DNA of 64,000 nt from Daldinia sp. FL1419 (taxonomy: Eukaryota; Ascomycota; Sordariomycetes; Xylariales; Hypoxylaceae): NCBI GenBank assembly GCA_025201765.1, contig MU623492.1, forward strand, positions 1 through 64,000, in the 5' to 3' direction. The notes beneath the pieces were generated by a model. The model had not been told where the DNA came from and did not search any database. It saw nothing but the letters and a program-made list of their open reading frames with translations. Positions within the stretch are counted from its first letter, which is position 1, and every line of letters starts with the position of its first letter. Both the position numbers and the translations under genes were made by a program. Below are positions 35,466 to 46,708 of this stretch, in pieces.

Positions 35466-38400
35466 TCAATACTGAATACTTCCTCGCCTAAAAAGCAGCG
35501 AGCCCGCTAGATTAGGGGGTGGCCTAGGATGAGCGACTGTGCCTAACTCTGCGCTGCCCCCGAGGACGAGAGTCGGGATATTGGCATCAGGCACGTTGTC
35601 AGGACTGAGCGATTCCCCGACAATGGGCGTACCAGTGACTCCCCTCTCCAGCGTTTCCTTGTAGAATGCGTCGAGCGCGGTCGAATCGTTGCAGAATGCT
35701 TCAAGTTTATCCTTGAGAGCTTCGGGCTCTCCAAGACCATAATCACCCGGCGCTGTGGGATCCCTAGGACCGCTCACCCCGGCGCTATTGAATGGCTCTG
35801 GCGGCACTCGAGGCGCAAAGAGTGCGGGCCTAAACATTGGGGATGCGATGGGCGTGGGTTCAACTAGACCATAATTTACGTATGCGCCCGCACCCGCAAG
35901 ACGCGAGACGCGGTCGTTCGGTGCTGCCTCGGGTCGCGGTTGGGCAGGCTGGGGAACAGCTGCCCGATTACAGCACAGCCTGTTTGCTAAGATAAAAAAA
36001 TCGCCCTCGTCCGTGATCTGCACCAAGGTCATGCCTGAGCGATGGATATATTGAGAATACCTGAAATCGGGCTTGCCCCAAGAATAGCTAACGTCTACGT
36101 TACTCGGAAAATTGGAGGCGGCCTCAACATCGAGGACGTAATTAAACTTTCGCAGTAAGGCTTTTTGATAATAGAACTTGCCTGGCTGCGTTTGCGGGCC
36201 GAACGAATTAGGGTCATAGTAGGTTACGGGACGTTGAGTAGGGGGCGGTAGTACGAGTTTGATATGATAGGGTCTTCGAAATGGATTGACTTCCGTAATA
36301 CGACAAGCCTCAGCGATTGGCACCTCGATAAGGCAGAGACCGTGCTGCGCAGCAATTGCAGCCCAAGATTTAAGGGAGTCTTCTATGAGTTTCGCGGTAA
36401 CGTTCATCCAATCGATACGAATGTGGTAACAATTATCAGGATTATGAAGTCTGTCGTAGTGCAAGTTAATCCTCTCGGGACGATAGGACTTTTTGCGATG
36501 GTCCACATCATACTTCATCATCTTGCTAAGGACGACCTTCGGCCTCTTCCCGGCGGTTCCCAGAGTAGGTGTCGCACTACCTGATACTGGAGAGTTTTCT
36601 TCGTAAATAGATAGCGGTCTTTGCACTGTGGCCTGGCCGGGTCGAGGTGAGTCCTTTGGGGGATTTTCCGATAGAGGCGTGGAGGGGACAGATACATCTC
36701 GTCTTCTCGCATTGAACCAACCTTGAGGATGGGGTTTTGCATACTCGGTGGCGATCTGGTAGAAGAACTGACCGTCACGGAAGGGGTGTCTCCTCTCGAC
36801 GTGAACGAAAATACCACGGTCGCGATCCTTCTTCACATCTTTGTTAGCATCCCTGTCCCTATCCTTAAACTTGTCATCCTCAAGCACCATGAGAGAATTC
36901 CCAAGCTCGACGGCTTCCTCCCGGCTCTCCAGATCTTCGAAGTTATCGAGCAACCAGGTCGTCATGTCCGATCCAATAAAACAGTAGTAGTGGATCCTAA
37001 AATGCCATCGCCGCGTTTGCATTCTAATCCCACCTAGTTCTACCGGCTGCTGTATTGCTTCCGCTAGGGCAGCAACGTTAAAATTAGATTTCGAAAAGCG
37101 CTCCTTATTAGACACCAAACCTTTACGATTCGTAGTCTCGACGTTTTCGAAGAGCGGCAGCGTCTCCATTTCAGCAGCAATTACTACAGACGGATCCTCA
37201 GTCTTGTAGATAATATCGAGAGGGTTAGGATCTCGTTTCCTCGTCCCGGAACTTTGAAACTGGCGTTCCGAAGGCGATAGAAACCTGTGTCGCTGCCAGA
37301 TCTGAGCTAACCTCTTAATACCTTCCAGGCGAACTTCCTCCTCGTCATCCTCATTCCGTGCTGCTGGAACCGAAGAAGTCCGGGGATATATTGGTATAAG
37401 CACAAAACGAGCCCGCCAAAACCTAAGGTTCTCGGTCATATCGTCCGTATGCCCAGCAAGGTACGAATCTATATAGTTCCAATTACGTTCAGGCTTCGGG
37501 GTTGTGATATCAACATCGACAGTATGGTACGTGTCATCGAGCAAGGTCTGAATAGCGGGTCTGTATATGGACGTCTGGTCAACCTGCGATAATGGCTCGG
37601 TCGGTTTTCGCACATAGATGTTAACTTCAACTTCGGTGCCGTTAACACACGAGAGCTGATGGATGGTATTTCCAACGCTCATGAAGATGCTTGTCCCGTC
37701 CCCAACAGTCTTGTCTATCGAGAAAACATCCGCGATTCTCACGGCCTTTTGATCAAACGCCTTGGCTACCGAAGGTCCGATTACGACTTGAAATCCATGC
37801 GCAAAACGGGCGCTGACGAGCTCTCGCAGGAATTCTACCCGCGACCTCGGTTGCTCTGTAGCCTCGTCTTCTATTTCTTGGGATATGTTGTAAGGCTGCC
37901 GTTGGTACTCTGTGTTAAATTGTGCTTGCGTTGGAAAGTATTCTGTCGTCAACGGGACGGCCGCAGGGTACGACAAGGACTTCCATTTCATAACTTTCAT
38001 TTCAGACGGCCGTGGAAAGACGTGCTGCCACCGGCTGAACAAGATCGAGTCGTCAACCTTATTCACGTTCGGATTAGATGGGTTGAGAACAACTAGCCAC
38101 GGCGCCATAGCGGTGGTGGGCGAGAGTGTAGAGGGTAACTCGGGTACTCCACCTGCTCGTAACTTCGAATTGTAGAGCCTTTTTTGGTCTTCATCTCTAA
38201 GGGCGTTCGAGTATCTCAGGTCTCGGTCATCAGGCCGCGCACTTCTAGCGACAGGCGTGGCCGGTATCTGGCCAGACCTTAACGTGCTGATGGGATCTAG
38301 GGTCTGTACGGGGTTTCTAATTTGGATAGGGCGGCTTGGCGTCGCTTGCATGAAGTCTATTGTGGATCCGGATTGGTCAATAGTCTGTAGGATGCTCCCC

Positions 38401-41003
38401 GTACTTGCCGTCTTTGATGAGCTAGGTCGTACCGTAGACCTGACGGGTGTGATCGGGGTTACTCTAGGGGACGAAGGCGTCTGTAGACCGGGGCCGGGGG
38501 CCTCCACTCGAGTAACGTGCTCCGTCCTCAACTCGGCCGTTGCCAATTTAGGGGCTGCTATACCAAATCCGCGCTGTCCGAGGCTGATCTGTCTCATAAA
38601 TTTCGGAGGCCGCGGCGGTATTGGCTTGGCTTGGGTAGTAGAATTTCGCCGAGAGGTGTTAACCGATACAAAGCCCCCAAATCCGGCCTTGCTTGATGAT
38701 GCCACGCTCGATGAAAGCCCGGTCGACGACCCAGCCGTCCTACTCTCCCCAACCGAAGTGCCAAAGAGGTTGACATCCTCCATCAGCTTACCCGTGCTTT
38801 CTTCCAGTTCTCGATAGGGATGGCTCGCAGGTAAGGGCCGGCGCGCCGGAAGCCGAGCTCGCGCCTCATCAAAATTCTGTAGGTGCTTCCACAAGAGAGT
38901 TTCTCCAGCCTTTGTTAACTTATCCGGAATGAACTTTAGGAACCCATAGACGGGTTCGAACAGCGTTTCGGGTACCTTGCGATCCCCGATGAGCGTTGAC
39001 GAGCGGCCATCCCCCCTCGAAAGTCTCCTTTCGCTTTCGAACTTGCCAATGGTACTCGGATAGGCAGAATCAGCTTGCAAGGGCGTAGTCTCGATCTCGT
39101 TAGTCTCGAGCACGCTCCTCATCTGCAGATCGTAGAGTCTACATCGAATCGTGAAATCGTCTTGGCAGTCGTTAGGGGATTGGCTCGAAGCGGACAAGGT
39201 GATACCTTGAAAGGACAAAGCTTCTTCCGACTTGCCAGTCCAGTAGGAAATGTGCAGCCACTGGGGTATTGCGAAGGCCCACTCGTCAGTATATAACGTA
39301 GAGCTTGCCGAATCGACACGACTGACTGAGTCTGCTGCCTTGGTAGGAGATACAGATTCACTTAGAGTTGTATAACTACTGGCCAGAAGCATAGGTCGCT
39401 TCGGCGTGCTTCCGGGGCTCCTAGGGGGTCTGGGTTGCGACCTTTGGTTTGCTTCGAGGAAATGAGGGTTTCGATAACGAAATAAAGGAACAGAATGCAG
39501 CGGTATATTTGGAATGCAAATTAGGTCGATACCGATCCCATTGCCCACTAAGGCTTCTGTTGTCCGGCGTAGGGTCTCATATTCGACTTCGAAAACGCCC
39601 GGGCCGGGGCTGATGATTACAATAGAAATGCCGGTCCGTAGAAGGTCCCGATCTATATAGTCATGCGCATACAAGGAAGATGCCAAGCTGATGGCTTCGA
39701 GAAAATTACCGTACATAGCTAAGGAGGACGCTGCCTTAATTTTACTCGAAGAAGGACCCCCTGCGGAGGAGTCCTCAGGGGTATCCACGCTGTGACCCAT
39801 GGCATTTCGGTGATGAAGACTAATATCGCGACGGAAGACGTTGAATTCCATCTTTAGCTGGTGTAATATCTTGGTCCACTCCCCACTAGACATCTCGCTC
39901 ACAACAACACGGTAAAAATCTTTAAACGGACGCCTCTCTCCTGACGTTTGAAAGCCGGTATAGTAATCGTTACCAAGCGTGGAATCTGCAAGTTCGGTAG
40001 TCAGGCCGGTATCATACTCGACTCTCGCGAAAAGTACGATACTAACAAGATGTTTCACTTGCATCAGGGCCCATTTCTTGAAGAGAGCCGGTAAAAATCC
40101 GTTCACAACCTTATAAAACATAATCTCGCCCGAACCGTCAGAGTCGAAGTCCCACATCTCTCGTGCCATCTGTATGAACAACACGTACCTAGCGCATTCG
40201 CTACGGAAGATAGGGCGAGTGTTGCGGCTAAAGAAAGCCGAATGGGCCTTGCGGCCTTCGACGAAGACGGTGCTTACAGTCGCCTTGATAGTTCCTAGAA
40301 AATATATTACTTGGCCTTTATATACGGTTCGATCAGTCAAGTCGGCGACCGCGAGCCTCCACATATCCGCACGGGAAAGGTACATGTCTTTAAAGGTAAG
40401 CTCAACGTGGGAAGCCTCGACGGCAGGGCAGAGGCTGTCGACCGGAGCGAGCACTACTTGCGTTCCTTTCCTCATATTGAAGGCGGTGCCTATCTGTTTC
40501 GAAACGTAAACCTCTATATTTGGGTGTCTGGCTTTGAGCTCCTTGGACACATCCTTGGCCACAAAAACATATCTTCGGCCAGCATCGATCTCGGATTTTG
40601 CAGCATCGTCGCCGGGGGTAGAGGCAGAGAATCCTCGGTGATAGGACGCCTGCCTCAAAGTCCCATATTGAGGCCCTTGCATCCTTTCTTGATCCGATTT
40701 TATGGGAGCGATGGACATCAAGGCCCCCGGCTGTACAGCTCCTCCAAACAGGTCAAAATTCACAAGGACCTCGTCACTGATGACGGACTCGTTGATAGTA
40801 ACACAACATATTCGCTCGTTTACTCGTTTTTGACGCGGTTGTTCTCGAGGCGCAGAACGGACAGATGCGTTATCTGGTGATTGAGGAGAATCGGTCGAAG
40901 TCCTATCGAAGCTAGACCTACTGAATTGTCGCAAGTGTGAAGTCCATTGCGTAGCTCGGCGCGGGGCCGAGGGCGAGGGAGCGGGAGCGGCATTCCGAGA
41001 CAT
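35466..41003 (-). CDS. IML1: IML1/DEPDC5, GATOR1 (SEACIT) subunit
   Basis: A single exon of 1845 aa. The start is the ATG at 41003 (MSRNAAPAPS); the upstream extension has no ATG. An N-terminal Ser/Pro-rich tail leads to the conserved Iml1 region (about residues 60-330) with FDLFGGAVQPG near 80 and FDSDGSGEIMFYKVVNGFLP near 285. A long disordered Ser/Thr/Pro segment (about 720-980) follows. The DEP domain lies at about 1325-1425 (FIGSDMTTWLLDNF). The conserved C-terminal part near 1510-1600 carries HIRIDWMNVTAKLIEDSL. Iml1 with Npr2 and Npr3 forms the GTPase-activating complex that turns off Gtr1 (RagA/B) at the vacuole when amino acids are scarce, lowering TORC1. Length is in the usual range for filamentous fungi. 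LST4, another Rag regulator, lies 13 kb away. Confidence 0.93.
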   Translation of the reverse strand: MSRNAAPAPSPSAPRRATQWTSHLRQFSRSSFDRTSTDSPQSPDNASVRSAPREQPRQKRVNERICCVTINESVISDEVLVNFDLFGGAVQPGALMSIAPIKSDQERMQGPQYGTLRQASYHRGFSASTPGDDAAKSEIDAGRRYVFVAKDVSKELKARHPNIEVYVSKQIGTAFNMRKGTQVVLAPVDSLCPAVEASHVELTFKDMYLSRADMWRLAVADLTDRTVYKGQVIYFLGTIKATVSTVFVEGRKAHSAFFSRNTRPIFRSECARYVLFIQMAREMWDFDSDGSGEIMFYKVVNGFLPALFKKWALMQVKHLVSIVLFARVEYDTGLTTELADSTLGNDYYTGFQTSGERRPFKDFYRVVVSEMSSGEWTKILHQLKMEFNVFRRDISLHHRNAMGHSVDTPEDSSAGGPSSSKIKAASSLAMYGNFLEAISLASSLYAHDYIDRDLLRTGISIVIISPGPGVFEVEYETLRRTTEALVGNGIGIDLICIPNIPLHSVPLFRYRNPHFLEANQRSQPRPPRSPGSTPKRPMLLASSYTTLSESVSPTKAADSVSRVDSASSTLYTDEWAFAIPQWLHISYWTGKSEEALSFQGITLSASSQSPNDCQDDFTIRCRLYDLQMRSVLETNEIETTPLQADSAYPSTIGKFESERRLSRGDGRSSTLIGDRKVPETLFEPVYGFLKFIPDKLTKAGETLLWKHLQNFDEARARLPARRPLPASHPYRELEESTGKLMEDVNLFGTSVGESRTAGSSTGLSSSVASSSKAGFGGFVSVNTSRRNSTTQAKPIPPRPPKFMRQISLGQRGFGIAAPKLATAELRTEHVTRVEAPGPGLQTPSSPRVTPITPVRSTVRPSSSKTASTGSILQTIDQSGSTIDFMQATPSRPIQIRNPVQTLDPISTLRSGQIPATPVARSARPDDRDLRYSNALRDEDQKRLYNSKLRAGGVPELPSTLSPTTAMAPWLVVLNPSNPNVNKVDDSILFSRWQHVFPRPSEMKVMKWKSLSYPAAVPLTTEYFPTQAQFNTEYQRQPYNISQEIEDEATEQPRSRVEFLRELVSARFAHGFQVVIGPSVAKAFDQKAVRIADVFSIDKTVGDGTSIFMSVGNTIHQLSCVNGTEVEVNIYVRKPTEPLSQVDQTSIYRPAIQTLLDDTYHTVDVDITTPKPERNWNYIDSYLAGHTDDMTENLRFWRARFVLIPIYPRTSSVPAARNEDDEEEVRLEGIKRLAQIWQRHRFLSPSERQFQSSGTRKRDPNPLDIIYKTEDPSVVIAAEMETLPLFENVETTNRKGLVSNKERFSKSNFNVAALAEAIQQPVELGGIRMQTRRWHFRIHYYCFIGSDMTTWLLDNFEDLESREEAVELGNSLMVLEDDKFKDRDRDANKDVKKDRDRGIFVHVERRHPFRDGQFFYQIATEYAKPHPQGWFNARRRDVSVPSTPLSENPPKDSPRPGQATVQRPLSIYEENSPVSGSATPTLGTAGKRPKVVLSKMMKYDVDHRKKSYRPERINLHYDRLHNPDNCYHIRIDWMNVTAKLIEDSLKSWAAIAAQHGLCLIEVPIAEACRITEVNPFRRPYHIKLVLPPPTQRPVTYYDPNSFGPQTQPGKFYYQKALLRKFNYVLDVEAASNFPSNVDVSYSWGKPDFRYSQYIHRSGMTLVQITDEGDFFILANRLCCNRAAVPQPAQPRPEAAPNDRVSRLAGAGAYVNYGLVEPTPIASPMFRPALFAPRVPPEPFNSAGVSGPRDPTAPGDYGLGEPEALKDKLEAFCNDSTALDAFYKETLERGVTGTPIVGESLSPDNVPDANIPTLVLGGSAELGTVAHPRPPPNLAGSLLFRRGSIQY

Positions 41004-41644
41004 TGCGCCTCTATTATCCAGTATCAAATATATCGAGAAGCATCGTTGCGGGTAGATAGATTATGTTCTCCACGTGGTGGATCACGTCGACGTAGTTGAG
41101 AAAGATATTTTTATAAGTGGAGGTTGAACCTTTTAGAAACCCGAAGCTGCCCGCACCAAATGTCGGCAGTGCCAGGTATTACGTAGCGGCTTACCCGAGA
41201 CACGTACAATACACATATACCTATTCGACCGCCTTCTTATGTAGTGTATTTCGTAAGGGGTACATGGGTACGTGTGGATACCACAAGAGGCCACCCCATT
41301 AGGACAAGAGCCTTGCAATATAATTAATAGAAAGATATTACGTATTTTCGCAAATGCTTTGGAGTGGAGGTTCTTCAAAATGGAAGATGCACCCAATCAA
41401 CCCCCTTCAAAATTGCGCACAGACGAACTTCCTCTTTCAGAAATAGGGCCAGGCACAATATCCCTCACAGAGTTCAGGGCACGGGGCACAGGTACTATCT
41501 CTGCCATCTCAATTACCTACTATGTACCTAGGTATAGGTACCTAGCTACATTAGGTAGGCAAGTACTAATTGTAAGCACTTTTTCTCCGATTAAACGCCA
41601 TATAGATTATCTTGTTAGCTACCTCCTAGGTAGACCGCTACCTT
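41004..41644. other. Intergenic between IML1 start and SDR stop
   Basis: About 640 bp holding the IML1 promoter and the SDR 3' flank. A palindromic GTACCTAGGTATAGGTACC tract lies at 41523-41560. No gene was seen. Confidence 0.5.
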
Positions 41645-42896
41645 CTAGTGCATAACAAGGTCGTCGAGAGGACAGCCTTGTTCAATAGCTTCGTTTTTCA
41701 TCTTATCCATCACCACTTTCCAGGTAAGCTCCATTAGCCTGTCCGCGAGCGCTTCGTCCTGCGCCTGCGAACTCCCCGGCTCCGGTACGGCTGGCGGGCA
41801 AATATACTCCCCCGAGTTTCTTGTGTACGTCGCAGTAAACATTGTTGATACGGCTCCTTGGAATTGGTCCTTCTTGAATGGCTCGATGCCCACGGCCATG
41901 CCATATCCACCTAGCGGGAAAGGTTCCATAATATCCTCCTTGCTCATCTTGGAACTTACAAATCCCGGATGGGTTGCGTTCATGAGCACGTTGGGATGAC
42001 CCGCATCCGTCACCTTTCGCGCAAAGTATCTCGCATACAAGATCGCCGCAAGCTTGCTACGTCCGTATTGCGCATTGGGACCAAGGTCACGGTTCAACTC
42101 CTCTAAACTCTCGAATCTTGTATCGCTAGGCGTAGCTTGGTGCACATTGCTAGCTAGATTGGATATGCGGACGATATTCCCCTCCTCGGCCGTCCGCTTC
42201 ATCAACGGAAGCAAGTGTGATGTGAGAATTACGTGTCCAATGTGGTTAACGGCCATGTGCCTGTCAACACCATAGTCGGTGAGCTGGTAAGTCATAATAC
42301 CCCGTCCCGCGTTGTTTATCAGAATATCCAGCCTGTCGCTGTCCTTCGTGATCTCCTCGGCTATCTCTTTCACCCTCTTCCAATCCGACAAGTCGCATTG
42401 CATCCATTTAGTCTTATCCGCCACATTCTGACCCAGCTCTTTTGCGATGGCCCCCTTAGCACCCTTCGCTACATCTTCGGATACGGAGAGGATGTAAACC
42501 TTGGCAATATTGTGCTTCAGCAGCGTATGAGTACAACCATATCCAACACCCTCACTCCCACCCGTAATTACGGCAACCTTTCCCGTCAGATCAGGGACTT
42601 GGTTCAAGCTAAACGGGTGAGTTGTAATATCATGCGCTCTACCACCTAAGTTTTCTCCGATGGTGTTCTAACGGCAATGTCAATCTAACCGGAGCTCTCC
42701 CGGTGTCTCTAACGCAACTACCAGAGGAGGGCGGGTGCTTCGCAGTTACGCTCCGTGAGGACTTACTTTTATGGCATCCATACCCACTGACAGTATTCCC
42801 CGTCTCGGTGTAGCTCTCTGAGTTGTCGAGGTCGAGAACGTTACTAAACCTGAAGTGATCTTCAGTGAATGAATCGAGGGGTAACTTAAACGACAT
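41645..42896 (-). CDS. Short-chain dehydrogenase/reductase
   Basis: Modelled as two exons, 42896-42767 and 42645-41645, with a 121-bp intron (donor GTAAGT) and a phase-1 joint; 376 aa. The downstream frame lacks an ATG near its start and reads open upstream through HDITTHPFSLNQVPDLTGK, a usual lead-in of this fungal SDR group, so a first exon is required; MSFKLPLDSFTEDH matches that role. The nucleotide-binding motif TGGSEGVG is at residues 71-78, NNAG at about 154-157, and the catalytic YGRSK at about 237-241. It belongs to the WWOX/retinol-dehydrogenase-like group; cofactor and substrate are unknown. The stretch FRFSNVLDLDN to CHKS between the two conserved N-terminal parts is unusual, so the first exon border is less certain. 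It is too far from the PKS to be assigned to it. Confidence 0.82.
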
Positions 42897-44427
42897 GCGG
42901 TGGGACGTAAAGGAGAAGTCAGGCAGAACACGCCGTCAAATATGTGAGAGGGGGCACGCATTTGGACGTAAATATCTCTAGGCACTCATAAACCACGATG
43001 GACCGTACTTCATCTGCGTTTCTCTAAACAATATCAGTCAGTCTTGAGGAGATTTATTTACCTTACAAACCCCACCAATTTTCAAGTCGTCATCGACATT
43101 TGCAGGCTGATAATTCGTAGTATCTTGTGGCTAACGTTTTATACCTCGCCTTGCCATGATGCGCTAATGCGGTATTGTCGTGAATTCTACGTCACAAATG
43201 TAGCGCAGAGTTTATCTAAGCACTAAAGTAATACACCTCATATTCAATCCGATAAGTTAACCCCCATTGATTCTTGTTATTATTAAATACTGGAATAATG
43301 TCGTGTTTAATAAGTTGTAAATCTCCCCCCGAAGGGATTGATTCGTTCATGCTGTTATAATACTCAATGTTGCATCCACCAAGAAATAAAGAAACCTCCC
43401 GGGTTTTTATGCACAGACCACGTCTTATTTATTCAGTGGGTATCCAACACAATTCCTTGACATGTTTGTACGCCATTACACGACGCTGGCATTAGGGCTC
43501 TTCGCTCGGGAACATTGGGCTTATTAGGCAGGTCTCGATATAGGTAAAGATGAAAACACATGCAGTACTACCGCTCTCTTGTGTTCAATGCCTAAAGCGT
43601 CATCCATCTCGGGGAAATAGATCGAGATGGTCCTGCAGTTAAATCTGGCAGTTCGTATGGCATAGTCTCCGATTTATACCGATCCCGTAAGCTGGGACCA
43701 TCCGACAAATTTGTGAGAGGCCACGACGCTAATACTTGACGGGGGTCCGTTATGAATGAATCTCGGGACACCGCATAATAAAGAGGCATAACATATCGTG
43801 CACAGATTCCTAACGATTCGCTGCCTCCTTGCTATACAATCCCTGATACTCTCCTTTCAGCGACGAAGTAGACGACGACTCGGACCTTGCCCATGTCACA
43901 TTTTACCGTCGGTGCGGAAACTATTTCCAGTCCCTTGGAGCAACCTGTGTTTCGCGGTTGATTCGAAACAGGGGCAATTTCCAATTCTAGCACGATCGAC
44001 AGCAAAGTCTCCAACACTCTAGTCAATTGATAAACGGATGATTCTTCCCGAACTCTATCATCGAATAATTTTGTTCCTCGGTCCAGTACGTCCCATTTGA
44101 TGTCTCTCGTGTCATATAATTATAATTCGCAAATGACTGAGGGCTAAGCATACGGGCATATAGGCACCCTTTTCGTGCAGGCCGTCAAGTGTCAAGTAAA
44201 TACGTACATAGGTGCGTACGTATACGCACGTATGCGCACGTATTGACGTACCTAGACATTTAATAGTCAAATAGCTGCAGCTAGGCATCTTCCCATACAT
44301 AAGATACTTCTAGCATCGAGCCACATTGTAAACAATATCTTAGTTTTGGGTAGCTATTTAGAACCAACAACCCATCACACGATACTACTTCCGGCTCTGA
44401 AGCCACTTTCCGACACGCTATACGATC
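42897..44427. other. Intergenic between SDR and zinc transporter (divergent)
   Basis: A shared 1.5-kb upstream region of two divergently transcribed genes. No gene can be supported. A minus-strand frame at 43592-43789 (65 codons, no known family) is the only notable open stretch. Near 44200-44250 lies a run of TACGTA/GCACGTA alternating purine-pyrimidine words. Confidence 0.45.
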
Positions 44428-46126
44428 ATGGCTACGTTGAGACTCTCGTCAAAGCAGAAGCTTTTCGCCATAATTGGCATTTCATTTTGTTTCTTTATTG
44501 CGGAGCTAGTCGGTATGTTAAAGAGTCGAATTTCTTCAAATCTAAACCGAAGCTGACTGACTACGTTACAGTGGCCTTCTCTACCAAATCCTTGGCTCTC
44601 CTAGCAGATGCCTTCCACTATGTATCTCATATACCTACCCGTATATATAAATGGTAAAATCCATCATTCTAACCATCATTTTAGATGAACGACCTAATCG
44701 GCTTCGTCGTTGCCCTAGCCGCAATCATTGTATGTCGGCTCATATAGACCAGATTATTCAAAAGTCTCGATTTCGCTAATCTAAACACCAGATCTCAGAA
44801 CGTGCAACTTCTCCTGATAACTTTTCGTTCGGTTGGGCGCGTGCCCAGCTACTCGGTGCCTTCTTTAATGGCGTCTTTCTACTTGCCCTCGGTGTATCCA
44901 TTTTCCTCCAGTCGATCGAAAGGTTCATAAGGGTCGAGCGTAAGCCATTCCTCGACTTAACGCTCCTACGTACTTCCCCTTATTATCACCGCTAACAACG
45001 CAACGTAGCCGTCGAAAATCCTCAACTCGTACTTATTATGGGTTGTGTTGGCTTAGCACTTAATATCATCAGCGCAACATTATTGCACGAGCACCACGGC
45101 CATGACCACGGCGGACATGATCATAACCACTCACGTGCGTCAGGTCATGAAAACATTGGGGGTTCCGGGCACGACCAGAACCATAGCCACGTTAATGTCG
45201 AGCTTGATGGACATTCGAGAGAAGGGTTGGGGGATGATGATAGAGACGAGATCCTCCTAACTGTAAGTTTTTACCCATCCGTTCTTCATCACTCATTACT
45301 AAAGTAGATGCAGCCCATAAGCGCCCACGCCGAACATCGGCATACCATCGTGAACCCTAAATCTTCGGGAAGGGATCTGGGTATGATGGGCGTCCTATTC
45401 CATGTCATCGGTGATGCGTGTAACAACGTTGGAGTTATCGTTGCAGCGCTGGTAATCTGGCTTGCGACGCCTGAAGGCCGGTTTTACGCCGACCCAGGCA
45501 TCAGTATGGCCATTGCTATCATGATTTTGGTAACATCGATCCCGCTCGTGAAGAATAGCGGGAAGATCCTCATGCAAAGTGCTCCGAAGGGAGTGAATAT
45601 AGACGACGTCCGACATGATCTTGAGAAAGTAAGTCCGTCGAAAGAGATTATTCGTGATTCAAGGATACTGTATCGCCAAAAGTTTCCTCAAGAGACTAAC
45701 AAGACACGACGAGTACAGATTCCCGGCATTCAATCCGTTCATGAATTACACATATGGCGTCTCGACCAAAAGAAAGCCATTGCAACCGCCCACGTTGTCG
45801 TATCTAACAACGACATGACCGACTTTATGAGTCGCGCGCGGACCGTCGGCGAGTGTCTTCACGCATATGGTATCCATTCGGCAACCCTTCAACCTGAGCT
45901 TTCAACACCGACGTCGCCGTTACCTAGCAGTAGTAATAGCAATAACAGCCGCGATAACGTAAGTATTACCATGGAGAACCTTGCCGCTGCCGCTGCCGGA
46001 ACAGGAGTATCTTCAGGGGCGTCGATTAGGAGACGGCGCCCTGAGATATCAGCCCCGTGCCAGATAGCATGTGGGAATTTATGCGAAAACTTGACATGTT
46101 GCAATACTGGTGCGATGCGGATATAG
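44428..46126 (+). CDS. ZRC1: Vacuolar zinc transporter, CDF family (ZRC1/COT1 type)
   Basis: Seven exons: 44428-44512, 44572-44621, 44685-44729, 44792-44939, 45009-45262, 45308-45628 and 45719-46126; introns 45-90 bp, most with CTAAC/TCTAA branch sites; 436 aa. All joints restore family-typical sequence (SLALLADAFHYMNDLIGF, FGWARAQLLGAFFNGV, VENPQLVLIMG). The transport-site HxxxD motifs are H44-D48 and H226-D230. A histidine-rich cytosolic loop (about 136-175, HEHHGHDHGG) senses or buffers Zn2+. The C-terminal domain starts at HELHIWRL. A cysteine-containing tail (CQIACGNLCENLTCC) ends the protein. Role: Zn2+/H+ antiport into the vacuole. Intron 6 (45629-45718) is exactly 90 bp without a stop, so it could be retained in frame. 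Confidence 0.9.
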
Positions 46127-46688
46127 GTGTTGATAATACAAGCTGTTTAGTTTATGCTGTGAGCCATGTTAGGTCGAGGTACGAGACGGATATAGACGCG
46201 TAATCAACAATGCTCAAAAAACAAAGTGATTATAGAAACTAAATTAAGCAATTATATATAGCTTGAGCTTTACGATAATTGCAATAACATACACCATTCT
46301 TCGATTCAACATCTGTTGAGGACGCGAGATTATCATGCGCCGAATTGCCCGCGCCTATGTTCAAACCGTGTAATTATCAAACTGAAGATCTGAAATGTGG
46401 TACGGCATATAAATGGTAATCTTTCAAGGAGTCGAATACCATAATTTTGCAATTTTGCCACCATCTGCCGGCATCGAATCCTAGCCCACGAGGCCGATTT
46501 TTGGTGTACGCCACCCACTCACTTAAGGGGTTCAGCTCTAGGCTTGGAGCTTATTCCCTGATCCCAGATAAACAATATACGTTCCCTTAGTTTTATCTCT
46601 CGGTATTCGCAGCCGCAGGGTGGTAACATCAGATCTGGGTTTAGAAACGTGGGGGTATCCCGCCGCCTCGAACTTCACAAAGTTGTAA

Positions 46689-46708
46689 CCACACACACAC
46701 ACACACAC
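46689..46708. repeat. (CA)n microsatellite
   Basis: About ten CA units in intergenic DNA. Confidence 0.9.

Noticed and set aside
43592..43789. 65-codon minus-strand frame between the SDR and zinc transporter
   Set aside because: Reads smoothly but is too short, single and without a known family to call.
45629..45718. Treating this segment as exon of the zinc transporter
   Set aside because: Strong donor, branch site and acceptor, and loss of family alignment across it, favour an intron; retention is kept only as a possibility.
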